DNA of 64,000 nt, from positions 62,001 through 126,000 of the IMG/VR virus record IMGVR_UViG_3300035193_000067, one strand, 5' to 3'. The notes under the pieces were generated by a model that was not told where the DNA came from, did no database searches, and was given only the letters and a program-made list of their open reading frames with translations. Shown here piece after piece: positions 18,659 to 27,046 of this stretch. Numbering within the stretch: the stretch's first letter is position 1; the number at the start of each line of letters is the position of its first letter. Both the position numbers and the translations under genes were made by a program. Source of the stretch: a virus.

Positions 18659-19108
18659 CTAGGAAACTCTGTACTTTTTAACGTACATGAGAGATGCATT
18701 AACTTTAGTAATGCGATCCCCTTGAGCAGAGTGGTTACGGCCAAGAGAAGTGAACCAGCAGCCTGAGTACACCCATACCTCTGGAGTCCCGTTAGGTTTA
18801 AGCCATTTTTCCTGAATCTGTATAGGGTTGGTCTGATCAGTAAGCATCTGAATAGAAAAGTCAGGTCCCCACACATCTTCCATTTTGGAAGTATACAGAT
18901 CATAGCGATTGACAGTAATATTCAATCCTGTGATATTACCAGGAACGTTCTCATAAACTTCACCGGATGTAGCAGAATTGAGCTCATACGTATGAGTAAC
19001 AGTTCTGTTCTGTTGAGGGTTCCAATCCTGTATCTGACCAATTGTCTTACCGCTCACCCTAATGGATAGAGCATGATCAGTTCTAGTGGCTGTATTTGGC
19101 AAAGGCAT
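18659..19108 (-). CDS. Tail tube protein
   Basis: A 149-aa protein of the size and layout of contractile-tail tube subunits. N-terminus MPLPNTATRTDHALSIRVSG, then IGQIQDWNPQQNRTVTHTYEL, a G-EVYENVPGNITGLNITVNRYDLY segment typical of XkdM/gp19-like tubes, and a C-terminal strand (ITKVNASLMYVKKYRVS). It follows the sheath gene by ten bases and precedes the chaperones, the standard order. The tube forms the inner channel through which DNA passes. A 108-base gap follows before the chaperone gene and contains a GGAAATTTCC palindrome but no convincing terminator. Confidence 0.85.
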   Translation of the reverse strand: MPLPNTATRTDHALSIRVSGKTIGQIQDWNPQQNRTVTHTYELNSATSGEVYENVPGNITGLNITVNRYDLYTSKMEDVWGPDFSIQMLTDQTNPIQIQEKWLKPNGTPEVWVYSGCWFTSLGRNHSAQGDRITKVNASLMYVKKYRVS

Positions 19109-19118
19109 TTATATCTCC

Positions 19119-21596
19119 TTAGTTAGTGTAGAACGGATTATCGACACTATATTCACCGAAAAATCTCTTGGCTACGTACTTAAGATTGAACCAATATCTG
19201 AACACAAAACTACGAGGATCGTTCTCATCCTGGTACGCTTCAATATCTGTTAGCAAATCGATGTCACGTGTAGATCCGTTGGGATTTCTGTAAGTACCAA
19301 TATCTCTGTTTGAGATTGATCCTTTAATCGCAATGGAAATCCATGTTTTAATGTCAGTAATAAAATCTGCGAGATCATCAGGAACAACACCTTTTACATT
19401 CCCATCCAACGCCCTGGCAACCGCACGAGTAACAGCATCCTTCTGAGAAGAAGAGGAGATCTCTTCAAACTGTACAACTTTAGCCCCACCTGCTTCAGTT
19501 GTAAGAGGATCAATCAGAGTCAGGTTACCTGCTTCATTGGTCACAACAGTTACGCCATTACCTGCCAGAGTATAACGCTGACCTTGCAGATAAGTCTGAA
19601 AAGTGCTGTCAGTGAGGAATCCTGTAACAGTCTTGTTCAACAAAGCCTCTGAAGGACCTGAGAGGCTGCAGAATCTTGCAGCAACAGCTGTAGCAAGGTA
19701 ACTTCCATCAAGCTGTACAGTAACCTCTGTAGCGTCTTCCAGAACCAGTGTACGAGATACGTTGGCAGGAGCTACAAGGATCTGACGACCTCTACCGGAG
19801 GAAGTGTTACCTGGTTGAAGAGTTCTGGTAGCTCTATATACGAATGTATCAGGCGTATCAGGATCTCCAACAGCGGTATCACGTGCCATACCATACCAAC
19901 CACGACGATATTTCTTTTCAGTGATAGAACTCATGGAAGAAACATGATTCATCAGGTATACTGCCTGAGCTTCTGCGGTATCAATAACAACTAAATCAGT
20001 AATTCCGGATTTTTCACGACATACATCAATAGCTGCATTTACCTGTGAAGGAGTCGGGTACCCTGGAGCAGTTGAGTCATTAATCTGAGTGATGTACAGA
20101 GCAGAGATACCATTCTCAAAAGCAATCTCACCAGCTACAGCAAGCTCATTACGAGGGTAGTTGGCCAGAGTTAAAGGAGAGCAGTAATCATACAGCTGAT
20201 CAGGTGTGTAAACAATATTTGAAGTAGCGTAATCCGTGCTGGGGCGGGTATAATCATACGAGGAGTAGAACACTGTACCAAAGTTAGGACGGTTACCGGT
20301 ACCTGAGATTTCATAAGGGAGGGAGCTGGAAGCTATCCCGAAGATATCAGTTACACCAGAAGTGGTTCCTTCGAATAAAGAAATAGAGGATGCCGCACCT
20401 TTGGAAGAAGGTGTATCAGTAAACATTGCAGGAGCTGTCAGATTGACAGCAGAGCCACTTACTGAAGCAACATGACCATACAAAGGACCGTAAGAAGCAG
20501 ATGCAGTAAAAGCTGCATTAATATCAGCTACAACATCAGCAGCTGCAGGATTAGGGAGATTGGTGGTCAATGTGACAGTTATAGGATCGATGTTGTTGAA
20601 ACCTATTTTCAGATCTGTACCTGTTGCAGTAAAGACACCATCAAGTCCCGTAATAGTAGCATCCGTCCATGAAGTAGTATCCCAATCAAGATAATTGCCG
20701 TTAGCTTCATAGTCATAATTCTGAGTATAACTGGAAGATCCAGGATATGCACCAACAAACAGGATAGAGCTTAAAGGAGTTGCTGTAGCAGTGTTGGATA
20801 ATACATCAAGAAGCATATCCACAGCTACATAATCAATAGTGTAGGTATCAGACGAGCTGTACAGTGCGTCATTGACACGAACTACAGTAGAGGATTGAAC
20901 TCCTGCACCAGTAGTAGGAGCCCATGCAGTATTGGATACTTCAGAAGCAGCATCAGCAGCTGCAGGAGATGACAAAATAACCTTAATGTCAGAAGTTGAA
21001 TCAGTAGCTACCCCGTTAAGAGTAATAACCGGATACGTGACACCTGTAGCAGAAGAAGCAAATGCACTGTAGGAAGATCCATACAAAGGACTTGCAACCA
21101 AACCTGCATTAATGGCAGCAGCAATATTGGCACCACTTGCTGTAGCAGGAGTACCACCGACTGAAGTAACCAAGGCATCTAGATCCAGTTTAATGAAACC
21201 TTTATTATCTGCATTCAACGAAAGGTATTGAGCTGTTCCTGTTCCTGAAGATACGTCTATTGTTGCAGCAGCCCATTCATCGCCTACGAGAGTTGCAGCA
21301 ACAAAACTCCAATCACCAAGACCCAGTGCATTACTGTTCCTGTAAAGAACTGCCTGGGTACGATCTCGGTTGGAAGTATTGGAAAGAGTAGCTACATAAG
21401 GAGTGGAGGTTGAGAGAGTCAAAGACTCATTGTATACCTTACCTCGTACAATAGCTTCATCATTCGCTCTACGCGTCCGTGGTGCAATAGCAACAATACC
21501 CAGTGTTCTCTCTGATGTAATAGAGACAGCACCAGGCTGTACTTTTTCTCGAATATATGTTCCTGGGTCAACATACCCATTAACTCCAAAAGCCAT
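19119..21596 (-). CDS. Contractile tail sheath protein
   Basis: An 825-aa protein with the sheath signatures: N-terminal PGTYIREKVQPGAVSITSER, the middle TDLVVIDTAEAQAVYLMNHV region, and the C-terminal domain from RSFVFRYWFNLKYVAKRFFGEYSVDN. It is longer than T4 gp18 (659 aa) because of beta insertions. Two insertions (about residues 130-225 and 318-422) share the pattern IAAAINAG...LYGSSYSAFAS / VVADINAAF...YGPLYGHVAS with the hook IN motif and recur in two other structural genes here. A late-class promoter lies 67 bases or so upstream of its start. Confidence 0.9.
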   Translation of the reverse strand: MAFGVNGYVDPGTYIREKVQPGAVSITSERTLGIVAIAPRTRRANDEAIVRGKVYNESLTLSTSTPYVATLSNTSNRDRTQAVLYRNSNALGLGDWSFVAATLVGDEWAAATIDVSSGTGTAQYLSLNADNKGFIKLDLDALVTSVGGTPATASGANIAAAINAGLVASPLYGSSYSAFASSATGVTYPVITLNGVATDSTSDIKVILSSPAAADAASEVSNTAWAPTTGAGVQSSTVVRVNDALYSSSDTYTIDYVAVDMLLDVLSNTATATPLSSILFVGAYPGSSSYTQNYDYEANGNYLDWDTTSWTDATITGLDGVFTATGTDLKIGFNNIDPITVTLTTNLPNPAAADVVADINAAFTASASYGPLYGHVASVSGSAVNLTAPAMFTDTPSSKGAASSISLFEGTTSGVTDIFGIASSSLPYEISGTGNRPNFGTVFYSSYDYTRPSTDYATSNIVYTPDQLYDYCSPLTLANYPRNELAVAGEIAFENGISALYITQINDSTAPGYPTPSQVNAAIDVCREKSGITDLVVIDTAEAQAVYLMNHVSSMSSITEKKYRRGWYGMARDTAVGDPDTPDTFVYRATRTLQPGNTSSGRGRQILVAPANVSRTLVLEDATEVTVQLDGSYLATAVAARFCSLSGPSEALLNKTVTGFLTDSTFQTYLQGQRYTLAGNGVTVVTNEAGNLTLIDPLTTEAGGAKVVQFEEISSSSQKDAVTRAVARALDGNVKGVVPDDLADFITDIKTWISIAIKGSISNRDIGTYRNPNGSTRDIDLLTDIEAYQDENDPRSFVFRYWFNLKYVAKRFFGEYSVDNPFYTN

Positions 21597-21670
21597 TCAG
21601 CATCTCCTAATCTCTCACTGCGTGAGCTTAAATGGAAAACAGCAGATCAATACTACCTACCGCAGTATCA

Positions 21671-21701
21671 ATTATAGAACAGAGATTGTCGGGATTTTAA
21701 A
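21671..21701 (-). promoter_or_regulatory. Late-class promoter upstream of sheath gene
   Basis: Minus strand: TTTAAAATCCC (21701-21691), 14 bases, TATAAT (21676-21671). It is intergenic, about 75 bases before the sheath start. The same element with the same 14-base spacing precedes other virion genes at 27038, 41940 and (plus strand) 50712. Confidence 0.65.
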
Positions 21702-21711
21702 GATGGGTTGT

Positions 21712-22875
21712 TTACAGTTTAAAATAGTTAGTACCAAAATAATCACCGGATAAGGAGTCTCCTGATGCTGTAGGTATAGGTACTGCATTTGTTTTGTCAG
21801 CTATATATACGTCTCCAGAAGTCTTCTTATCTATAAAGTCTTCAATGAATATAGGTACAGACCCTCGCACTGCATAAATGTGCTCATACTGCTCCCCTCC
21901 CTGTCTGGGTTTATTAATTTCACCGTTCCAGGAGAATTGATTATTTAATGATATATGATACCATTCATCCGCAACAGATCTGTCAAAATAAGATCTTCCA
22001 AAAAACTCAAAAGCATTCTTGTTTGTGTAGTATGTAAAAAAAGCGCTAACAAGGTCAGACAGCTCAGCACGAGTATTGATACTATCGCCTACTACATCTA
22101 TATTTATGACCATATCAGCAGACTGAGAATATCTGTTCAGAATAGGATTGTCTGCATCAGTATATGAAGCAGATTGACCAACACTTAAGCCTAGCAAGGA
22201 CAGCAGCTGTGAATTTCCTCCAGTAATTTCAACTGAATTACGATCTGAAGGAGATGCAGCTCCTCCGGCTTCTATCTCCAAACAACCTGAAGAAGATTCT
22301 TTGAGCGTATAATAGAGTGCCTGAGTCTTATTAACCACTCTGACAATATCTGCCACAGACACTGAAGAGAAATCTGCGAACTGAGAAGGATCCAGAGTGA
22401 TAGTGGAGTATTGAGTATATTGATCCAGAGGAGTTGTTTTAATCTGAATATTCAAAGGGGATATCAATGTATTTAAATTAAAAGGCCCTGTACCAGTACC
22501 TGAAACAAAAGGAGGGTATTGAATTTGAGAAACAAAAGTACCACCTATACCCATAACCCGCTCTCTGTAAGAAGATGACGTGATGGAGATCATGGGGAAC
22601 TTATCCAGGGTATCACCGTATGCAGTAATGATATTAACTACAGTCTCAAGCCCTGATAAACCTTCATTTCCACCAAAGGAGAATTTTTGAATATTGGGAA
22701 TCTCTTCAATCTTGGAAAGACCGTCCTGATTCGTGTAATCAAAAAAATCAGTAAGTTCTTTTATGAAGACATCCTTGGCAGTCTCCTGAAGCTGACCAAA
22801 CCTGGATCTGTCGGTAGGATCAAAAGGCTGGCTGGATCTCATTTCCAAATAAGGTCTTGTTTGAGTTGCAACCAT
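21712..22875 (-). CDS. Tail terminator / neck structural protein (probable)
   Basis: A 387-aa protein directly upstream of the sheath operon. N-terminal half helical (FGQLQETAKDVFIKELTDFF) then a beta module about residues 150-235 with VSVADIVRVVN...LEIEAGG...LLSLLGLSVGQ, similar to the hook IN-like modules of the sheath. The C-terminal part (TRAELSDLVSAFFTYYTNKNAFEFFGRSYF) resembles the helix-strand layout of tail completion or terminator proteins. Position between head-neck genes and sheath suits a tail terminator. This is inferred from position. Confidence 0.5.
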   Translation of the reverse strand: MVATQTRPYLEMRSSQPFDPTDRSRFGQLQETAKDVFIKELTDFFDYTNQDGLSKIEEIPNIQKFSFGGNEGLSGLETVVNIITAYGDTLDKFPMISITSSSYRERVMGIGGTFVSQIQYPPFVSGTGTGPFNLNTLISPLNIQIKTTPLDQYTQYSTITLDPSQFADFSSVSVADIVRVVNKTQALYYTLKESSSGCLEIEAGGAASPSDRNSVEITGGNSQLLSLLGLSVGQSASYTDADNPILNRYSQSADMVINIDVVGDSINTRAELSDLVSAFFTYYTNKNAFEFFGRSYFDRSVADEWYHISLNNQFSWNGEINKPRQGGEQYEHIYAVRGSVPIFIEDFIDKKTSGDVYIADKTNAVPIPTASGDSLSGDYFGTNYFKL

Positions 22876-22878
22876 ATA

Positions 22879-23922
22879 TCACCACACCAGAGAGAAAGGC
22901 CCTACAGAGTCTTCTGCTCGAACCTTAAACGTTTGAGTCATTACTGTAAATCCTCTGGGATCAGATCCTGACCATGCAGTCAGAATGAAGCGACTCCCTT
23001 TAAAGGTACCGTCCATAAACTCAATTACTACATTAGGACCTTCCAGTTTCTCCTGATCAGATCCCACCTCAATACGAGAATCAAAAAATGAAAGACCCAC
23101 TGTCCAGAAGGATAGACCGTTTATTTCAGGATAATCACCATACTCTGATTTTACAATTGTTTTCTCAGGAACGGTCTTAATTACCTTGATAAAAGGACCT
23201 GTCTGATACTGCCCATCTGCATCCAGGTTTCCTAAAGGAATTTCAGAATACCTTGCCCGAACTATCTCAAAGAAAGGTGAAAGCACATTAATAGTGTCTC
23301 TATGAAGAACTGCCTTAAATCTTATCAAACCCGTTGAAGGATTATCCGTTGGAAGATTTGATATAGGACTCCAGGTAGATCCTGAGTCAGTGGAATAGTA
23401 AACATCAACTGAAGAATACTGACTTATGCGCTCGTATGTAACTGCTTCATAATCCCAAACACTACCTATGGCATCTCGTGTAAAAGGTTTATCACCACTT
23501 TCAAGACTTCCTTCAGTTTCCCCTGAAACTATTTGTACCTTTGAAGATTTGAAGTCTGTAGTTATTTCAAGGTTACTAAGAATTACGTCACCATCAGTAG
23601 GAGCCATCCACAAAGTCTTGTAGCCCCACTTAAAATACCCCGGTACGTAACCATCAAAAACACCATGACAGCTTCTACATTTCCGATCAGAGCTTGCATG
23701 AGACTTTTTGTAGCAACTGCAGGTATTACCTGATGTAGCGCCTATCCAAACTTCCACACGAACACCTGCCAGAGAAACCTCTTCCCGTAGAGAGGCAAGT
23801 TCCTTACCTGTAGTATTGTCTGCGGTAATCCTACGATTAATATCCCTGCCCCAGTAACCTACAGCAGTACCTCCCAGGCCTTTACAGCCATCCTTCGTAA
23901 GCCATGGAACACATGTTGACAT
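22879..23922 (-). CDS. Neck/head-completion structural protein with a Cys4 zinc site
   Basis: A 347-aa protein. Near the N-terminus it has CSC (C68, C70), eleven residues later CRSC (C82, C85), and then HGVFDGYVPGYFKWGY, a zinc-ribbon-like knot. The remaining two thirds are beta-rich, with DVYYSTDSGSTWSPISNLP and a C-terminal WTVGLSFFDSRIEV. It lies between a head-tail connector-like gene and the terminator-like gene, so a neck, stopper or head-completion role is likely. Zinc sites are unusual in neck proteins. Confidence 0.5.
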   Translation of the reverse strand: MSTCVPWLTKDGCKGLGGTAVGYWGRDINRRITADNTTGKELASLREEVSLAGVRVEVWIGATSGNTCSCYKKSHASSDRKCRSCHGVFDGYVPGYFKWGYKTLWMAPTDGDVILSNLEITTDFKSSKVQIVSGETEGSLESGDKPFTRDAIGSVWDYEAVTYERISQYSSVDVYYSTDSGSTWSPISNLPTDNPSTGLIRFKAVLHRDTINVLSPFFEIVRARYSEIPLGNLDADGQYQTGPFIKVIKTVPEKTIVKSEYGDYPEINGLSFWTVGLSFFDSRIEVGSDQEKLEGPNVVIEFMDGTFKGSRFILTAWSGSDPRGFTVMTQTFKVRAEDSVGPFSLVW

Positions 23923-23928
23923 AGGAAA

Positions 23929-24102
23929 CTACCGCCCTTCCAAAAACTCTAATACAAGCTCTTCCAGAGACCTCTTTTCATGAGGATCTTTTACTCTGGA
24001 AATCAGTACGGATATTCTCTCCGGATTGAATATGTTATTAAGTATTTCCTGACCTTCTGACTGAGGATCTGATAAATCAACCTCTATCTTTTTTTCAGTC
24101 AT
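23929..24102 (-). CDS. Small acidic protein in neck operon
   Basis: A 57-aa frame beginning MTEKKIEVDLSDPQSEGQEI and ending LEELVLEFLEGR. Its ATG overlaps the stop of the upstream gene (ATGA) and its stop is 6 bases before the next start, so it is packed like a real gene and translationally coupled. It is highly charged and helical. No family is recognised. Confidence 0.7.
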   Translation of the reverse strand: MTEKKIEVDLSDPQSEGQEILNNIFNPERISVLISRVKDPHEKRSLEELVLEFLEGR

Positions 24103-25025
24103 CAGTACGTACCAGGCATGTTCGAATTATAATAATTTCTGAAATAAGCACCTGTAGGGGCTGCCAGGATTCCCTGATAAAAACCATAACCAACACGGTA
24201 CTCTGATATAGAGAACCCTGTGTTGATATAGTGCATCTTAAATTCTCTGATGTCCTTTGAAATCTCCGAAGATAGTGAATCATACATGGGTTTCAACATC
24301 TGAGCATGCGTAATGGCAAACGAATGTCCGCTGTCCGAAAACTGCGGAATATCCGTATCCACCGCAAAAAGGAACTGGCTGCGAAGCCCTTCAAGTACAG
24401 CACACCTGATAAGCAACTCAGATCCATGCCAGAACGGAAAGTTGGACATTCCAAAAGTTACATATGGTTGAGCCTGATTAATTCGCTCAAGACCTGCCTG
24501 CAGATACAAAAGGAGCTGAGAATCACTATAACCCAATGTACAAAACTTTTCAGGATTGATAACCTTAATGGATTTATCCAACTGAAGACGTAACCTGGGA
24601 AGTAACGACAATACTACCGGAGTGTATACTTCCAGAAGTTGTACTCTAAAAACTTCCTCTTCCCCTGAAGCACGTCTAACTCTCCATGCGAACAAATACG
24701 CCCCTGAAGAATTTGTTTCACCTGAAGAGTCTCCCCAGGTTATGCCGTATTTTCCTGTGCCAATATGCTTTATCCGTCTGTTGTCAGGGATGGAAACAGG
24801 CCAGTATGATTCTGAATAAACTATTGTATTTGTATAGTCGTAAACATCAAGATACAAATACCCTGTAGGCTCAGTACCGCCGTTAGTCATCTGCTCTTCT
24901 ATATCTACAGGATTACCTTCATAATCCATTACTGATATATCCACCAACCTCTTGGAGTTGAGCATAGCCATCTCAACCTCATTGAGAACGGAAGGAGCGT
25001 TATGACCTGGTTGGATAATGAGCAT
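24102..25025 (-). CDS. Neck / head-tail connector protein (probable)
   Basis: A 307-aa protein with two parts. Residues about 1-150 are beta-rich (GYLYLDVYDYTNTIVYSESYW, ITWGDSSGETN). Residues about 150-307 are helical (LLPRLRLQLDKSIKVINPE, DSQLLLYLQAGLERINQAQP, SSEISKDIREFKMHYINT), which recalls the helical connector/adaptor proteins attached to the portal. It starts in a TAATG overlap with the previous gene. The connector function is inferred from layout and position. Confidence 0.5.
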   Translation of the reverse strand: MLIIQPGHNAPSVLNEVEMAMLNSKRLVDISVMDYEGNPVDIEEQMTNGGTEPTGYLYLDVYDYTNTIVYSESYWPVSIPDNRRIKHIGTGKYGITWGDSSGETNSSGAYLFAWRVRRASGEEEVFRVQLLEVYTPVVLSLLPRLRLQLDKSIKVINPEKFCTLGYSDSQLLLYLQAGLERINQAQPYVTFGMSNFPFWHGSELLIRCAVLEGLRSQFLFAVDTDIPQFSDSGHSFAITHAQMLKPMYDSLSSEISKDIREFKMHYINTGFSISEYRVGYGFYQGILAAPTGAYFRNYYNSNMPGTY

Positions 25026-25405
25026 TAATCACCCAGTACAATGAAAGTTACTACCGCCTGTGAGGAAGTTGCCTGCACTGTGGCTTCCGTAATGTTGCAT
25101 TTAGCAAGAAGAATGAAACCGCCAGCACCTATAGAGATCGTCTCAGCACCACCGTTTAAAATAACATCAACCGGAGCACTGGCACCGACATAGAATACTG
25201 ATCCTGAAGAGACTGTGCTCATGGGAAGAGATGTGGGAGAAGCTGTAGGGACACTAAGTGTCTGAGCACCTCCCTCAGCATACGTAATTGTAAGACCTGT
25301 TGTAGAGGAAGATCCTACGGCAGGAGATCCCAACAGAACACTTGAAGATGCACCGTCCTGCACGATTGGATAAGTAATACTACCTGTTATAGTTGATGTT
25401 GACAT
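25025..25405 (-). CDS. Small beta-rich virion protein
   Basis: A 126-aa Ser/Thr/Ala/Gly-rich protein (MSTSTITGSITYPIVQDG) with no charged clusters and a strongly beta pattern up to its end, AVVTFIVLGD. It resembles small capsid or tail decoration proteins. It lies between the lysis-like cassette and the neck genes. No family is recognised. Confidence 0.6.
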   Translation of the reverse strand: MSTSTITGSITYPIVQDGASSSVLLGSPAVGSSSTTGLTITYAEGGAQTLSVPTASPTSLPMSTVSSGSVFYVGASAPVDVILNGGAETISIGAGGFILLAKCNITEATVQATSSQAVVTFIVLGD

Positions 25406-25860
25406 TAATCAGCTCCTTGCAGCCCATATGAGAGACCTATTGCCAAGAGTCCCCCTGATATTATACCTACTATAAATAAAAATGATGGTGATTTATACCA
25501 TCTACTGTTTTCATTTAAAGATTGCCTGTACCGCTCTTCCAGTGCATCATAGTTCTTTTCGGACTTTCCCAAAGCGTCTTCATACTTATCGGAGATCTTT
25601 TCTGAGACTGCCAATTGGACCTTGTACTTGGAAATAAGTATTTCCTGCAATCGTATTTTTGTATCCAACTCAGGGATCTTTTTCTCTCGGATTAATGAAA
25701 GCTCTGAAAGATCTTTCAGCATTAAATCAGTAGTAGGCTCATCAAACCAGTATCCAGGAACATCGTTATATACCAAATACGCTTTATTGGAGTAACCCAG
25801 AGAATTCACAGAGAACAATGAAAACAACAACAGTAATACAACTGATACTACTTTCTTCAA
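25405..25860 (-). CDS. Secreted coiled-coil protein with C-terminal membrane segment (spanin-like)
   Basis: A 151-aa protein: N-terminal signal peptide (MKKVVSVVLLLLFSLFSVNS), a coiled coil about residues 55-120, and a C-terminal hydrophobic span (FLFIVGIISGGLLAIGLSYGL). No lipobox Cys is seen after the signal. Together with the two overlapping upstream membrane genes it looks like a lysis cassette, and this protein could be a spanin that bridges the envelope. It overlaps the upstream gene by ATGA. Exact class is uncertain. Confidence 0.5.
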   Translation of the reverse strand: MKKVVSVVLLLLFSLFSVNSLGYSNKAYLVYNDVPGYWFDEPTTDLMLKDLSELSLIREKKIPELDTKIRLQEILISKYKVQLAVSEKISDKYEDALGKSEKNYDALEERYRQSLNENSRWYKSPSFLFIVGIISGGLLAIGLSYGLQGAD

Positions 25861-26210
25861 TACCCCAGCTCCTCAAATTTATCCAGTTTTTGATCAAAGT
25901 CCATGGACTCAATCTCTTTATTGGTTTTAACGATCTCCTGATCTACTTCTGAAATGTTGGCATCGGTTTCCTTTAAAGAACCCTCAACCTCAATTATCTG
26001 CTCCTGTAGCGCTTCCTTATAACCTTTAAGATGCTCAGCCTCCTGAAGGTCCTCAGATATACCATTAGGCTTCTCAAAATCTACTGGAGGTAATATATCT
26101 TTTCTCTTAAATAAAGCAAACAAAACAACTGCCGCAACGCTGATAGCAGATAAAACAACTACAACATGATCAGACAACCATTCATATACTCTTTTTAAGA
26201 CAGTCTTCAT
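25857..26210 (-). CDS. Membrane-anchored coiled-coil protein (i-spanin-like)
   Basis: A 117-aa protein with one N-terminal membrane segment (VVVVLSAISVAAVVLFALF, about residues 16-34), then a periplasm-facing charged coiled coil (about residues 55-105). This is the layout of inner-membrane spanin subunits (Rz). Both ends overlap neighbours by ATGA, so the three genes 26518-25405 form one translationally coupled set. Function inferred from topology. Confidence 0.5.
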   Translation of the reverse strand: MKTVLKRVYEWLSDHVVVVLSAISVAAVVLFALFKRKDILPPVDFEKPNGISEDLQEAEHLKGYKEALQEQIIEVEGSLKETDANISEVDQEIVKTNKEIESMDFDQKLDKFEELGY

Positions 26211-26518
26211 TTTTTAGACTCGATCTTTTTCTCTATTGAAGCTTTTTTTGCAATGGTAACGGTAACAGTTTTATAAATCAGAAGATTCAAGCAACCCAAG
26301 CCACCACCTACCAAAAGCTTATCACCTAAAGAGTCCTCCGGAAGAAGAAGTCCACCAGCAGCTCCAAGTATTACAGGAAGGAAGTGGATAACCCGAAGAC
26401 CATTAACGGTATGAAAAAAATCAAACCTTGACTTTAAACCGTTGACAATAAAATGAACAATAACAGGGAGAAATATATAAGGACCAAAATCCTTAAAAAT
26501 GCTTACCAGTTCACTCAT
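26207..26518 (-). CDS. Small multi-span membrane protein (holin-like)
   Basis: A 103-aa protein with about three hydrophobic segments (IFLPVIVHFIVNGL; VIHFLPVILGAAGGLLL; LLVGGGLGCLNLLIY) and a highly basic C-terminus ending KKASIEKKIESKK. Size, topology and basic tail match holins, which time lysis. It is the first gene of an ATGA-coupled set with two coiled-coil membrane proteins, which supports a lysis cassette. No endolysin is adjacent. Confidence 0.5.
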   Translation of the reverse strand: MSELVSIFKDFGPYIFLPVIVHFIVNGLKSRFDFFHTVNGLRVIHFLPVILGAAGGLLLPEDSLGDKLLVGGGLGCLNLLIYKTVTVTIAKKASIEKKIESKK

Positions 26519-26529
26519 AACACACTCCT

Positions 26530-26976
26530 TTAAACGTTTGAACTTAAAACTTCAGTGATAAAAATCACCTCAACAGGCATATCCACCGTATCTGTGTTTT
26601 TAAATTCTACAACAACAGGATAACCGTTGAGATCTACCGATTTACCTGGGACATTTGCAGGAAGAATACCTGTACCTGAATAGATAGTATATGCAGCCTC
26701 AGATGTGCTGGTGCCGACTGCAGCCGCAGCCGCCTGACTGATACCTCCTACATGAATAGAGTCAACAGCGTAGGCAGAAACCTTGTTACCTGACACATCC
26801 GTAAAGTAACCCCCAAAGAAAACTTCCCTGGAAAGCTTGGTTGCATCCACTCCAACGGACCTAACAAGGATGGTTAGATTCTTAACCGGAGCAGAATATG
26901 TATTATCCCAAACACGATAAGCACCACCACCTGTAGGCACGCTTACATTTTTGACAGTCTGATTAAATTGAGGCAT
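26530..26976 (-). CDS. Small virion protein (head or decoration)
   Basis: A 148-aa protein beginning MPQFNQTVKNVSVPTGGGAY, mostly beta, ending VEVIFITEVLSSNV. It is the first gene behind a late-class promoter (27008-27038) and precedes the holin-like gene by 11 bases. Composition resembles other small structural proteins of this phage. No family is recognised. Confidence 0.6.
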   Translation of the reverse strand: MPQFNQTVKNVSVPTGGGAYRVWDNTYSAPVKNLTILVRSVGVDATKLSREVFFGGYFTDVSGNKVSAYAVDSIHVGGISQAAAAAVGTSTSEAAYTIYSGTGILPANVPGKSVDLNGYPVVVEFKNTDTVDMPVEVIFITEVLSSNV

Positions 26977-27007
26977 TTAGTCTCCTAAATAAAAGGTCAA
27001 CAATAAT

Positions 27008-27038
27008 AGTATAACAGCACGTATGTAGGGATATTAAA
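27008..27038 (-). promoter_or_regulatory. Late-class promoter upstream of 148-aa virion gene and lysis-like genes
   Basis: Minus strand: TTTAATATCCC (27038-27028), 14 bases, TATACT (27013-27008). The site is intergenic, about 32 bases before ATG 26976. It matches the sheath and fibre promoters in element and spacing. Confidence 0.65.
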
Positions 27039-27046
27039 GTGAGGAA

